11,115 nt of DNA, taken from assembly GCA_023264315.1 (NCBI GenBank), contig JALQST010000063.1, positions 1 to 11,115 of the forward strand. Reading direction: 5' to 3'. Positions 1-6,809 of this stretch are shown piece by piece. The translations under genes and the position numbers were made by a program. How positions within the stretch are numbered: the stretch's first letter is position 1; the number at the start of each line of letters is the position of its first letter. The notes below the pieces were generated by a model that worked only from the letters and a program-made list of their open reading frames with translations, made no database searches and was not told the DNA's origin. The stretch comes from Nodosilinea sp. BSH.14. Its GTDB lineage: Bacteria; Cyanobacteriota; Cyanobacteriia; Phormidesmidales; Phormidesmidaceae.

Positions 1-1
1 C

Positions 2-460
2 GACGATGCCGACGACTTCGGCGCAGACGACTTCGGCGCAGACGACGAAGATCTGCTGGCCGAGGCTGCCGACGAGGCGGACAGCGATGACGATGGGGGC
101 GAGGCGGAGATGTTCGTGCCGATCGCCCCGGTGGGCTCAGTCGACGATCACGGCCCGCTGCGGCCGATTCCCTTCGCCGAAGCCCAGTTGCCAGCCTGCG
201 CTTACATGCTCGTCGACAAGACGGTCGAGCTGCAGGCTCGCCCGCTCAGTGATTTTCCCGAGCTCGGTCGCTTGACGCCGGAGGAGCAGCTGGTGGTGTT
301 CGCCAACCCACGCCAGGCGCGCCGCCAGTGCGGCCGCAGCCAGCGGGTGATCAAGTTGCCCGACCTGTCGCTGCTTGAGCGCACATCCCGCTATCTGCTG
401 GCCCAGGGCATCAGCCGTGTGGTGATCGAGGGGGCCCTCTACTCCCTTCCCGGCAGCTGA
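2..460 (+). CDS. C-terminal part of a protein of unknown function with an acidic repeat tract
   Basis: The reading frame is open from the left edge and stops at TGA 458-460, so the true start lies outside the window. About 152 residues are visible. The first 37 or so are strongly acidic (Asp/Glu/Ala/Gly) and contain a repeated DDFGA unit encoded by a 15-bp tandem repeat. After this linker-like stretch comes a compact region, from about the FVPIAPVG motif, that ends in LLAQGISRVVIEGALYSLP and looks like a folded alpha/beta domain. I do not recognise the family and assign no function. The internal ATG at 110 is a possible start, but the acidic stretch in the same frame upstream has ordinary coding character, so I treat the gene as continuing leftward. 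Its last 22 bp overlap the 3' end of the convergent symporter gene. That this is a real gene is fairly sure; its identity is not. Confidence 0.6.
   Translation, partial: DDADDFGADDFGADDEDLLAEAADEADSDDDGGEAEMFVPIAPVGSVDDHGPLRPIPFAEAQLPACAYMLVDKTVELQARPLSDFPELGRLTPEEQLVVFANPRQARRQCGRSQRVIKLPDLSLLERTSRYLLAQGISRVVIEGALYSLPGS
11..46 (+). repeat. 15-bp in-frame tandem repeat, about 2.4 copies
   Basis: The unit GACGACTTCGGCGCA occurs at 11-25 and 26-40, and a third copy begins with GACGAC at 41-46. It lies in the coding frame and encodes the repeated acidic DDFGA motif of the edge gene. Further copies may exist left of the window. Confidence 0.85.
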
Positions 461-1917
461 TCGCCATCGGGGAGCAGCACGGCAGCGGCTGAGCCTCCGC
501 TCATCACCCCCACCGCCAGGGCCAGGCCCACCAGGAACCCGGCCACCATGGCGGCGAGTTCGGCGGCGGCGTTGATGCGCCACCAGAACCAGCGCAGGAT
601 CAGCACGAGCCCCGGCCCGGTGCCAATGGCGATCACTAGGCGAAAGACGGTGGTGACATCCTGAGAATAGAAAGCAGCGACGGCTCCGAGGGCCGTGACC
701 AGTACCGAGGCTCCCCGTCCGGCCAGCACCAGTTCCGCTTGGGAGGCGTTGGGGCGCAGGAACCGGCCATACAGGTCATTGGTGAGGTAGGACGCGCCCC
801 AGTTGATCAGGGTGGAGACGGTGCTCATGAAGGCGGCAATCAGGGAGGCCACGACTAGACCCAGGAGCACCGGGGGCAGAAAGTCTAGCATCAGCATGGG
901 GTAGCCCAGTTCCCGGTCCTCTAGGTTGGGATAGATCACCACGGCGGCCAGGGCGACGACTACCCAGGGCCAGGTGCGAATGACATAGTGGAGAATATTG
1001 AAAAACCAGGCGGACTTTTCGGCTTCGGCTTCGTCCTTGGCGGCGGCGAGGCGCTGGATGAATTCCCCCCCGCCATCACTGCGGCGGAAGGCCCACCACT
1101 GGAGGGTGACGTAGGCCAGAAAGGTGCTGATGCTGATCCCGGCGGTTTCGCTCCAGCGGTACCAGCCCCCCTCGGTGGAACGTTCTAGGGGGACAAAGGC
1201 GAGCAGATCGGTGCCGCCCACGGCCTTGACCTGTTCCACCAGGTTTCCCATACCCCCTAGGTTAGCCACCGCCGCCACCGCCACGATGATCGCCCCCAGC
1301 AGGGCCAGGAAGAACTGGAAAAAGTCCGTGGCCACCACGCCCCACAGGCCCGAAAATCCGGCATAGACCAACACCAGCACACTCACGCCGATGACACTGA
1401 GCAACTTCAGGCTTTCCCCCGGTTCCACCCCCACAGACGGCCACAGTTGCAGGGCGTCGATCACCTTCACCATGGCCAGCATGGCGTAGCCAATGCCAAT
1501 GCCGTTGATCGGCACGGCAAACAAAAAGGCTTTGACCCCCCGCAACCACGCCGCCATGGATCCGCCGTAGCGCAGTTCGGTGAGTTCGGCGTCGGTGATG
1601 ATCTCCGACCGTCGCCACAGCCGCGCAAAGACGTAGATCATCACCACATGGGCGATGCCAAAGCTCCACCACTCCCAGTTCCCGGCGATGCCGCGATTGC
1701 CCACCACCCCCGCGATGTAGAGCGGGGTATCAATGGAAAACGTAGTGGCGGCCATGCTGGTGCCCGCCAGCCACCAGGGCAGTGATCGCCCGGACACAAA
1801 GAAATCCACCAAGCTGCTGGAGGCATTGCGGCCCAGGTAGAGGCCCAAGCCCAGGGAAAAGACAAGGTAGGCCACCACAATGGCCCAGTCAATCCAAATC
1901 ACAGGGGATACCGTCAA
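439..1917 (-). CDS. Sodium:solute symporter (SSS) family transporter, possibly shortened at the C-terminus
   Basis: This is a 492-residue inner-membrane protein with about 12 hydrophobic helices. It resembles sodium:solute symporters, which couple uptake of an organic solute to sodium entry. Family signs are the early segment DFFVSGRSLPWWLAGTSMAA (residues 38-57) and the helix with AAFMSTVSTLINWGASYLTN (361-380). The Ser/Thr residues of that helix correspond to the sodium-site helix of LeuT-fold SSS proteins. A charged cytoplasmic loop, GGGEFIQRLAAAKDEAEAEK, spans 282-301. The substrate cannot be read from the sequence. The start is TTG (1915-1917) with no strong ribosome-binding site; a stop lies four codons upstream, so no ATG start is available, and a GTG at codon 6 is the alternative. 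The stop is TAG. The protein ends about 40 residues after the WWRINAAAELAAM segment. From memory, related proteins continue with further helices and a tail, so a C-terminal loss is likely but unproven. Confidence 0.85.
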   Translation of the reverse strand: MTVSPVIWIDWAIVVAYLVFSLGLGLYLGRNASSSLVDFFVSGRSLPWWLAGTSMAATTFSIDTPLYIAGVVGNRGIAGNWEWWSFGIAHVVMIYVFARLWRRSEIITDAELTELRYGGSMAAWLRGVKAFLFAVPINGIGIGYAMLAMVKVIDALQLWPSVGVEPGESLKLLSVIGVSVLVLVYAGFSGLWGVVATDFFQFFLALLGAIIVAVAAVANLGGMGNLVEQVKAVGGTDLLAFVPLERSTEGGWYRWSETAGISISTFLAYVTLQWWAFRRSDGGGEFIQRLAAAKDEAEAEKSAWFFNILHYVIRTWPWVVVALAAVVIYPNLEDRELGYPMLMLDFLPPVLLGLVVASLIAAFMSTVSTLINWGASYLTNDLYGRFLRPNASQAELVLAGRGASVLVTALGAVAAFYSQDVTTVFRLVIAIGTGPGLVLILRWFWWRINAAAELAAMVAGFLVGLALAVGVMSGGSAAAVLLPDGDQLPGRE

Positions 1918-2016
1918 ACACCGCTGTTATCTTGCCATACCGGTGGATGGCCCCGCTGAACTTCCGCGTCTTCTAGGTTTTTTCGCCGCCGCCTTCTAGG
2001 CCAACCTCGGCGAACC

Positions 2017-3606
2017 CTAGGGCAACCAGGTGGCCTGAATTCCGTCAAAGGGAAAGGGTTCTGGGCGATCCAGCACGGGAGCGGCCTGGTCGGCGGAGGC
2101 CAACAGGGGCAAGTACCACAGGCCAGGGCCGAGGTCTGCCCCAGGGTTGGCAGAGGCCTCCTCGGCGGCATCCTCAAAGCGGGTGACATCCAGCAGTAGG
2201 GAGCGACCATCGGGGGCGAGACTCATGTACTGATCGGTCTCCTGGAGCAGGGTGGCCAGTTTGGTCATGGCCTTGGCCTCCAGATCCACCACCAACAGCA
2301 TCGGCTGTTCTCGATACTCCTGGGTATCCAGGCGGCTCCGGCGAGGATGATCCACCTGTTCACTGGCCAGCACGTAGAGAAAACGGCGGCGGGGGTCGAA
2401 TTGGGCATCGCGAATGGATCCACTCACCCGCAGCAGTTCCTCCTCCTCGCCCTGGCGGCTGACCAAAAAGAGGGACTCGGTGAAGCGTTTTTCGGGGTCG
2501 TTTTGGTTGAAGTTCACCATCGCCGCTGCGGATCCATTGGCAGCAATGTCCAACACCTGACCATAGTTCGGCAAAAAGTCGAGGGGTTGTTGGGGGCCAC
2601 GGGATGCCTCTGCACTGAGGTCGAGGATGGCGGTGCCCTCGCCCTGGAGCAGCACCAAGGACTGGCTATCGGGGGCAATCATAAAGTCGCCACCGGGATC
2701 GGTCTCCAGGGGATAGGGGGCCTTGCCCGCCGGAATCACCCAGGGGCCAAAGTCCGTCGGGTCATCCCGGTTCACCCGCTGCACCACAATGGTTTGCCCA
2801 TCCGCCGACAGGTCAAACTTCAGGTTTTGGTAGTCGCGATTGTCCAACACCAGGGTCAATTCCCCAGCGGTGTCGGCGGTGGGTTCGGGCCACAGGCGCG
2901 TCCAGAAGGGGGGCGGCTCGGCCAGCCAGTCCTGGGGCGGGCGGGGGGCAATGCCCGTGGTAACGGTATAGAGTTGCTGGCTCAGGAGTCCGTCGGGTTC
3001 CGTGGCATCGATGGCGGAGAATAGAATTCTATCGCCCAGGGTGTAGGGCTTGAAGGCCAGGACTGACAGGGTTTTAGGCGTTAGAATCATGCGCTCTTGG
3101 CGATCTAGATCCGCCAGCACGAGGCGGTTGGCCTCGTCGCCTTCAGTGCCAATGTAGACAAAGGCCCGGGATCGGGTTTGAAAACGCCCCTCAAAGGGCT
3201 GAAACCGACTCTCCTCACTGCCCTGGGCCGCAAATCGATCCCGTGCCTGATCTAACCGCAGGGTGAAGGATTGGCCGTAGGGCAGCGGTTCCGTGAGGGT
3301 ATAGGCCATCCGTCGTCCGGCCCAGCTCACCTTGCCCGGTAGGGGGGGATCCAGGGTGAGGTTGGCCTCCACACTGACGGGATCCATGGGCCGACTGAAG
3401 GTAATCAAGAACGCCCGATCCTCCGCCCCCACCTGCCGATCCTGCCAGCTAAAGTCTCGCACCCGGGCGGTGGCATGATCGCCGGAGAAAATCAGCAGCC
3501 CCAACACCAGCACTAGCCCCGCCATCATCGACACCGCCAGCCGATCCAAGGGCTGACGACGGGAAGCGGTGCGGGCGGCAGAGCGACGGGAACGACGACG
3601 GGCCAT
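2017..3606 (-). CDS. Membrane-anchored protein with SbsA-like Ig domain and predicted beta-propeller
   Basis: The product has 529 residues. The N-terminus is very rich in Arg (residues 1-22), followed by one hydrophobic helix (about 25-41). This suggests a cytoplasmic basic tail, one membrane span, and the remaining ~485 residues outside the cytoplasm. Residues about 50-145 read like a bacterial SbsA/Big_5-type Ig-like domain: FLITFSRPMDPVSVEANLTL, then a WAGRRMAYTLTEPLPYG segment. From about 148 onward there are recurring short strands of the type 'FVYIGTEGDEANRLVLADLD', 'FDLSADGQTIVVQRV' and 'MSLAPDGRSLLLDV'. These match TolB/WD40-like beta-propeller blades. No catalytic motif is visible, so a binding or scaffolding role is an inference. 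The ATG (3604-3606) is two bases after the TAG stop of the TIGR03943 gene, and no separate ribosome-binding site is apparent, so translational coupling is likely. The stop is TAG. Confidence 0.8.
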   Translation of the reverse strand: MARRRSRRSAARTASRRQPLDRLAVSMMAGLVLVLGLLIFSGDHATARVRDFSWQDRQVGAEDRAFLITFSRPMDPVSVEANLTLDPPLPGKVSWAGRRMAYTLTEPLPYGQSFTLRLDQARDRFAAQGSEESRFQPFEGRFQTRSRAFVYIGTEGDEANRLVLADLDRQERMILTPKTLSVLAFKPYTLGDRILFSAIDATEPDGLLSQQLYTVTTGIAPRPPQDWLAEPPPFWTRLWPEPTADTAGELTLVLDNRDYQNLKFDLSADGQTIVVQRVNRDDPTDFGPWVIPAGKAPYPLETDPGGDFMIAPDSQSLVLLQGEGTAILDLSAEASRGPQQPLDFLPNYGQVLDIAANGSAAAMVNFNQNDPEKRFTESLFLVSRQGEEEELLRVSGSIRDAQFDPRRRFLYVLASEQVDHPRRSRLDTQEYREQPMLLVVDLEAKAMTKLATLLQETDQYMSLAPDGRSLLLDVTRFEDAAEEASANPGADLGPGLWYLPLLASADQAAPVLDRPEPFPFDGIQATWLP

Positions 3607-3608
3607 GG

Positions 3609-4415
3609 CTAGTATTCGTAGGGGGTACGGGGTTGAGGAATTTCCGTCAGGGTGGGGTTTCCAATCACCAGTTGGCGCTTGTTATCGAGGCTTTGGGTCG
3701 TCATTGCGCCCGTCACCTCCAGCCAGGTATCGGGCTTGGGTCGGGGGGTGTTGGGGGGCAGTTCCACCGGTAGACCCACCGGGTAGGCATCGGCGGCGCA
3801 GCAGGTGAGCACAAAGCGGGAAATCATGAACAGGTTCTCCGGCCAGCCCGGGATGTGGGTGACAAAACCGCTCACCTTCACGGCCTGTCCGGCGTAGGCT
3901 TCCGGCTCGGGGTAAACATTCAGGGTGCGAATCCAGTCCACAATGGTGCGATCTTCAGACGCGCCACTGAGCACAAATCGCTGGGGCCGGGAGCGGGTTT
4001 GGCCCAGGACATCGGTGATGCCGCGCTGGAAGGCCGTTTCGCTGGTGAAGGGACGCGGCACATAGATCAACCCAAACACCGCCACCGCCAGCAAGAGCCC
4101 GGTGCTAATCCGGCGGGGCAGCAGGGCGATATGTTCCTGGCTACGGGGGCCACCTCGGCGTTGCCCGCTGCGTACCACCTGCCACACCTGTCCCATCCGC
4201 GCCATCCCCATGGCAAACAGCAGCACCATGGCCAGATGAGACAGCCACATGTAGTCCGGGTGCAGCAGCAGATACAGCTTGCCCGTCACCGCAAACCGCA
4301 GCAGCATCGCCGCCCACAGCAGCAGCATGACGCCATCAATAATCGCTTGCCAGGGCAGGGGCACCCCCCGAAACGAGGGCAACTGACGGCGGCGGGAGCG
4401 GATCGAGGAGGTCAT
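3609..4415 (-). CDS. TIGR03943 / DUF1980 (YcgQ-like) membrane protein
   Basis: The 268-residue product has two hydrophobic helices near the N-terminus (about 25-45 and 57-74), a third at about 103-120, and then a soluble C-terminal domain. That domain carries the family signature: VSGFVTHIPG, then FMISRFVLTCCAADAYPVGL (about residues 196-215), with an adjacent Cys pair at 205-206. These match TIGR03943/DUF1980 (B. subtilis YcgQ). Members are commonly encoded next to a DUF318/YcgR-type permease and are thought to assist it; the transported substrate is not established here. No such permease is in this window: upstream is a spacer and a divergent prohibitin gene, and downstream is the propeller protein. 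The Cys pair could bind a metal or be redox active, which is inference. The ATG at 4413-4415 follows a weak AGG. This gene is probably the first of a two-gene, perhaps three-gene, leftward unit. Confidence 0.85.
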   Translation of the reverse strand: MTSSIRSRRRQLPSFRGVPLPWQAIIDGVMLLLWAAMLLRFAVTGKLYLLLHPDYMWLSHLAMVLLFAMGMARMGQVWQVVRSGQRRGGPRSQEHIALLPRRISTGLLLAVAVFGLIYVPRPFTSETAFQRGITDVLGQTRSRPQRFVLSGASEDRTIVDWIRTLNVYPEPEAYAGQAVKVSGFVTHIPGWPENLFMISRFVLTCCAADAYPVGLPVELPPNTPRPKPDTWLEVTGAMTTQSLDNKRQLVIGNPTLTEIPQPRTPYEY

Positions 4416-4724
4416 AGTCGGCCTAATTTAAGAAGGTCGGCAAAGGGATCAGCAAAGAAGTCAGAACGCGGGATCGATAAAAATTGGCAATGAACCATCG
4501 GCACTGGAGGGATCAATCATCGCCCATCCTAACGGAGAACCGGCGGCGGCGTCAGGCTTGTCCTAGTCTGCCATACCCCACGGCCTTCCCTCCGTGGGTA
4601 TCGCGTTTAAGGTCGGCTCCTGGGTGATGGATGGGGTCAGCAGGAGGCACTCCCGACGATAACCTTTCCGATTGGGGGCACTTCTCGCTAGGCTAGAGGC
4701 ATCCTGCGCTATGGAGCATGTCCC
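4416..4724. other. Divergent intergenic region (309 bp) between the TIGR03943 gene and the prohibitin gene
   Basis: No convincing open frame or RNA gene is visible. The region must hold the 5' ends of two divergent transcripts. I see no promoter on either side close enough to consensus to annotate. The only clear structure is an imperfect hairpin at 4573-4601, listed separately. The GGAG at 4713-4716 serves the prohibitin start. Confidence 0.6.
4573..4601. other. Imperfect inverted repeat in the divergent spacer
   Basis: ATACCCCACGG (4573-4583) faces CCGTGGGTAT (4592-4601). The arms pair over ten bases with one extra C bulged out, around an 8-base loop. No T-run follows on either strand, so it does not look like an intrinsic terminator. 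It lies about 125 bp upstream of the prohibitin start and about 160 bp upstream of the TIGR03943 start. An operator or a leader structure is possible. Confidence 0.5.
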
Positions 4725-5585
4725 TTGAAATCGGCTTCAGTAACCTGGCAACCTGTGATTTTGAGTGTGCTGGCCATTGTGGGCCTCGCCTTCCTCACCA
4801 GCAGCTTTGTGATTATCAACCCCGGTCAGGCCGGAGTGCTCAGTATTTTAGGTAAAGCCCAAGATGGGGCATTGCTGGAGGGTCTACACTTCAAGCCGCC
4901 CCTGGTATCCACGGTGGATGTGTACGATGTGACGGTGCAAAAGTTTGAGGTGCCCGCCCAAAGCTCCACCAAGGACTTGCAGGATTTATCCGGGCGGTTT
5001 GCCATCAACTTCCGCCTAGACCCCACCGAAGTGGTCAACATTCGCCGCACCCAGGGCACCCTAGAAAACCTGGTGTCTAAAATTGTGGCTCCCCAAACCC
5101 AGGAATCCTTCAAAATTGCAGCGGCTCGGCGCACCGTAGAAGAAGCGATCACCCAGCGGGCCGAACTGAAGCAAGACTTCGACGACGCCCTCACCTCGCG
5201 GCTAGCCAAGTACGGCATCCTCGTCCTCGATACCAGCGTGGTAGACCTCACCTTCTCGACGGAGTTCGCCAAGGCGGTGGAGGATAAGCAAATTGCCGAA
5301 CAGCGAGCCCGCCGCGCCGTCTACATCGCCCAGGAAGCCGAGCAGGAAGCTCAGGCGGAAATCAACCGGGCCAAGGGTCGGGCCGAGGCCCAGCGCCTGA
5401 TTGCCGAAACCCTCAAGGCCCAGGGCGGTCAACTTGTCCTCCAAAAAGAGGCCATCGAAGCCTGGAAATCCGGTGGGGCACTGGTACCCCAGGTGCTCGT
5501 CATCGGCGAGGGCCAAGGGGGCAGCGTTCCGTTTATCTACAACCTCAATGACCCCACAGCCAAGCCTGGAACCAAGCCCAGCTAA
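4725..5585 (+). CDS. Prohibitin / SPFH (band 7) domain membrane protein, Slr1106-like
   Basis: The 286-residue product has one N-terminal hydrophobic helix (about 11-31), an SPFH/band-7 domain (about 30-185) and an Ala/Glu/Arg-rich coiled-coil stretch (about 188-240), followed by a Pro/Gly-rich tail. Prohibitin hallmarks include INPGQAGVLSILG, LHFKPPLVSTVDVYDV, TLENLVSKIVAPQ and YGILVLDTSVVDLTFSTEFA. Cyanobacterial prohibitins such as Synechocystis Slr1106 form large membrane-associated rings of uncertain function, possibly in membrane organisation or protease control. The start is TTG (4725-4727), supported by a GGAG at 4713-4716 with an 8-base gap; nearby ATG codons are in other frames. The stop is TAA. 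The FGE gene begins 47 bp downstream on the same strand, so co-transcription is plausible. Confidence 0.9.
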   Translation: MKSASVTWQPVILSVLAIVGLAFLTSSFVIINPGQAGVLSILGKAQDGALLEGLHFKPPLVSTVDVYDVTVQKFEVPAQSSTKDLQDLSGRFAINFRLDPTEVVNIRRTQGTLENLVSKIVAPQTQESFKIAAARRTVEEAITQRAELKQDFDDALTSRLAKYGILVLDTSVVDLTFSTEFAKAVEDKQIAEQRARRAVYIAQEAEQEAQAEINRAKGRAEAQRLIAETLKAQGGQLVLQKEAIEAWKSGGALVPQVLVIGEGQGGSVPFIYNLNDPTAKPGTKPS

Positions 5586-5632
5586 GGGGCCACCGTCTTG
5601 CCTTGGCGTTATGCATTCTAGAAAATAGCCCT

Positions 5633-6637
5633 ATGTCTCTCAAGCGACTCTTTTTTCTGTGGATTGTGGTCGGTTTGCTGTTCTATGGGGCTGTCCCGGC
5701 CCTGGCGGAAACTTTCTCCTGCCCTAGCGATATGGTCTTCATCCCTGGCGGCACGTTCACCATGGGGGATGAGACCTCGGATTTTGTGGAGGAAAAAATG
5801 GTCGAGGATGTCTCCGTCAGCGGTTTTTGTATCGAACCCCACGAAGTGACGAACGCCCAGTTTGCGGCCTTCGTGGCAGACACAGGCTATGTGACGGTGG
5901 CGGAGCGGCCCCTTTCGCAGGATCAGTTTCCTGATTTACCAGAGGATCAGCGGGCAGCGGGTTCCCTAGTGTTTCAGCCGCCGGAGGAGGGACTTCAGCA
6001 GGTGGCCTACCTAAGCTGGTGGCATTGGACACCGGGGGCAAACTGGCGGCATCCCTTTGGCCTAGAGAGCGACCTGCAAGGCAAGGATAACCATCCCGTG
6101 GTTCATATCGCCTACGAGGACGCCGAAGCCTACGCCGATTGGGTCGGTCGCCAACTGCCGACGGAGGCCCAGTGGGAGTACGCCGCTCGTGGGGGATCCG
6201 AAGGCTGGACGTATACCTGGGGCGAGCAGTATTCCGCCCAGCAGGCCAATACCTGGCAGGGGTTATTTCCCTTTTTCAACACCAAGGCCGATGGCCATTT
6301 GGGCACGGCTCCGGTGATGTCCTATCCGCCCAACGGCTACGGGCTGTACGACATGGCGGGCAACGTGTGGGAACTCACCTCCAGTTGGTTCACGGTCTAC
6401 CACGACGACCTCGCCCACCAGCACGATCCCGCTGGGCCCACTCAGGACGTGAGCTACGACCCCAAAAAGCCCCAGGATGGAGCCACCCACGTCATCAAAG
6501 GTGGTTCCTACCTCTGCGCCAAAAACTATTGCAGCCGCTATCGTCCCGCCGCCCGCGAATCCCAGGCTCCCGACACGGGCACCACCCACATCGGCTTTCG
6601 GCTGGTGCAGGCCATCGCTTACCCGCGCGCGGTCTAG
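5633..6637 (+). CDS. Formylglycine-generating enzyme (FGE/SUMF1 family) with signal peptide
   Basis: The 334-residue protein belongs to the FGE-sulfatase family, whose true members oxidise a Cys in sulfatases (core CxPxR) to formylglycine in a copper- and oxygen-dependent reaction. The match to genuine FGE is close throughout: MVFIPGGTFTMGDE, EPHEVTNAQFAAFV, GANWRHPFG, HPVVHIAYEDAEAYADWVGR, QLPTEAQWEYAARGG, FPPF-type and PPNGYGLYDMAGNVWELTS segments, and KGGSYLCAKNYCSRYR. The last holds C295 and C300, equivalent to the catalytic pair C336/C341 of human FGE. The position of human C346 is Pro here, so that structural disulfide is absent. The start is ATG 5633; a TTG at 5603 in frame would spoil the signal peptide. 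Residues 1-25 (basic start, hydrophobic core, ending ALA before ETFSC) form a clear Sec-type signal, implying a periplasmic or thylakoid-lumen enzyme. No sulfatase is encoded nearby. The stop is TAG. Confidence 0.9.
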   Translation: MSLKRLFFLWIVVGLLFYGAVPALAETFSCPSDMVFIPGGTFTMGDETSDFVEEKMVEDVSVSGFCIEPHEVTNAQFAAFVADTGYVTVAERPLSQDQFPDLPEDQRAAGSLVFQPPEEGLQQVAYLSWWHWTPGANWRHPFGLESDLQGKDNHPVVHIAYEDAEAYADWVGRQLPTEAQWEYAARGGSEGWTYTWGEQYSAQQANTWQGLFPFFNTKADGHLGTAPVMSYPPNGYGLYDMAGNVWELTSSWFTVYHDDLAHQHDPAGPTQDVSYDPKKPQDGATHVIKGGSYLCAKNYCSRYRPAARESQAPDTGTTHIGFRLVQAIAYPRAV

Positions 6638-6656
6638 AAACGGGATTTAGGGCCGA

Positions 6657-6727
6657 TGGACAAAGCGGCGTCCTACACCTGAGTAGAACGCCGCTGCGTA
6701 CTCTTGATCGGGGTGCCGCTTTGTCCA
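6657..6727. repeat. 71-bp inverted-repeat element with an alternative inner hairpin
   Basis: The outer arms TGGACAAAGCGGC (6657-6669) and GCCGCTTTGTCCA (6715-6727) are perfect 13-bp inverted repeats. Inside, AGCGGCGTCCTAC (6664-6676) pairs with GTAGAACGCCGCT (6683-6695), 12 of 13 bases, around the loop ACCTGA. The left outer arm and the left inner arm share 6664-6669, so the two folds exclude each other. No T-run follows and no flanking target-site duplication is visible. It could be a small non-autonomous repeat or a terminator-like structure for the FGE gene. Confidence 0.75.
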
Positions 6728-6754
6728 GAAACAGCTCTAGTGTAGGAATTAGGG

Positions 6755-6809
6755 CTTCGACAGGCTCAGCCTGAACATGCCGTTGACGGTCGTCCTGAGT
6801 TTGTCGAAG
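6755..6809. repeat. Dispersed-type palindromic intergenic repeat
   Basis: CTTCGACAGGCTCAG (6755-6769) and CTGAGTTTGTCGAAG (6795-6809) form 15-bp inverted arms with two mismatches (GG against AA), separated by 25 bp. The GCTTCGACAGGCTCAG core is, from general knowledge, a sequence met repeatedly between genes in many bacterial genomes as a REP- or MITE-like repeat. This identification rests on recognition of the core and has not been confirmed by a search. Confidence 0.65.

Noticed and set aside
137..583. A 148-codon minus-strand frame that might have been the missing C-terminus of the symporter
   Set aside because: It is Arg/Gly/Pro-rich with no membrane helices, so it does not continue the transporter and is a shadow of the edge gene.
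1967..2000. Repeated octamer CCTAGAAG in the spacer downstream of the propeller gene
   Set aside because: Two short copies around an A-run are easily expected by chance, and they form no stem that would act as a terminator.
2347..3024. A 225-codon open frame on the plus strand
   Set aside because: It is wholly antisense to the Ig/propeller gene, with no start context and no recognisable motif.
3855..4493. A 212-codon open frame on the plus strand
   Set aside because: It lies antisense to the well-supported TIGR03943 gene, its composition is His/Gln/Pro/Arg-rich as expected from a GC-rich complement, and it matches nothing recognisable.
5603..5632. Upstream TTG start for the FGE gene
   Set aside because: The extra ten residues carry no signal-peptide character and lack a ribosome-binding site. 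Starting at ATG 5633 gives a clean signal peptide.
6657..6727. Insertion-sequence ends
   Set aside because: The arms enclose only 45 bp with no transposase, and the flanking bases show no target-site duplication. I kept it as an inverted-repeat element only.
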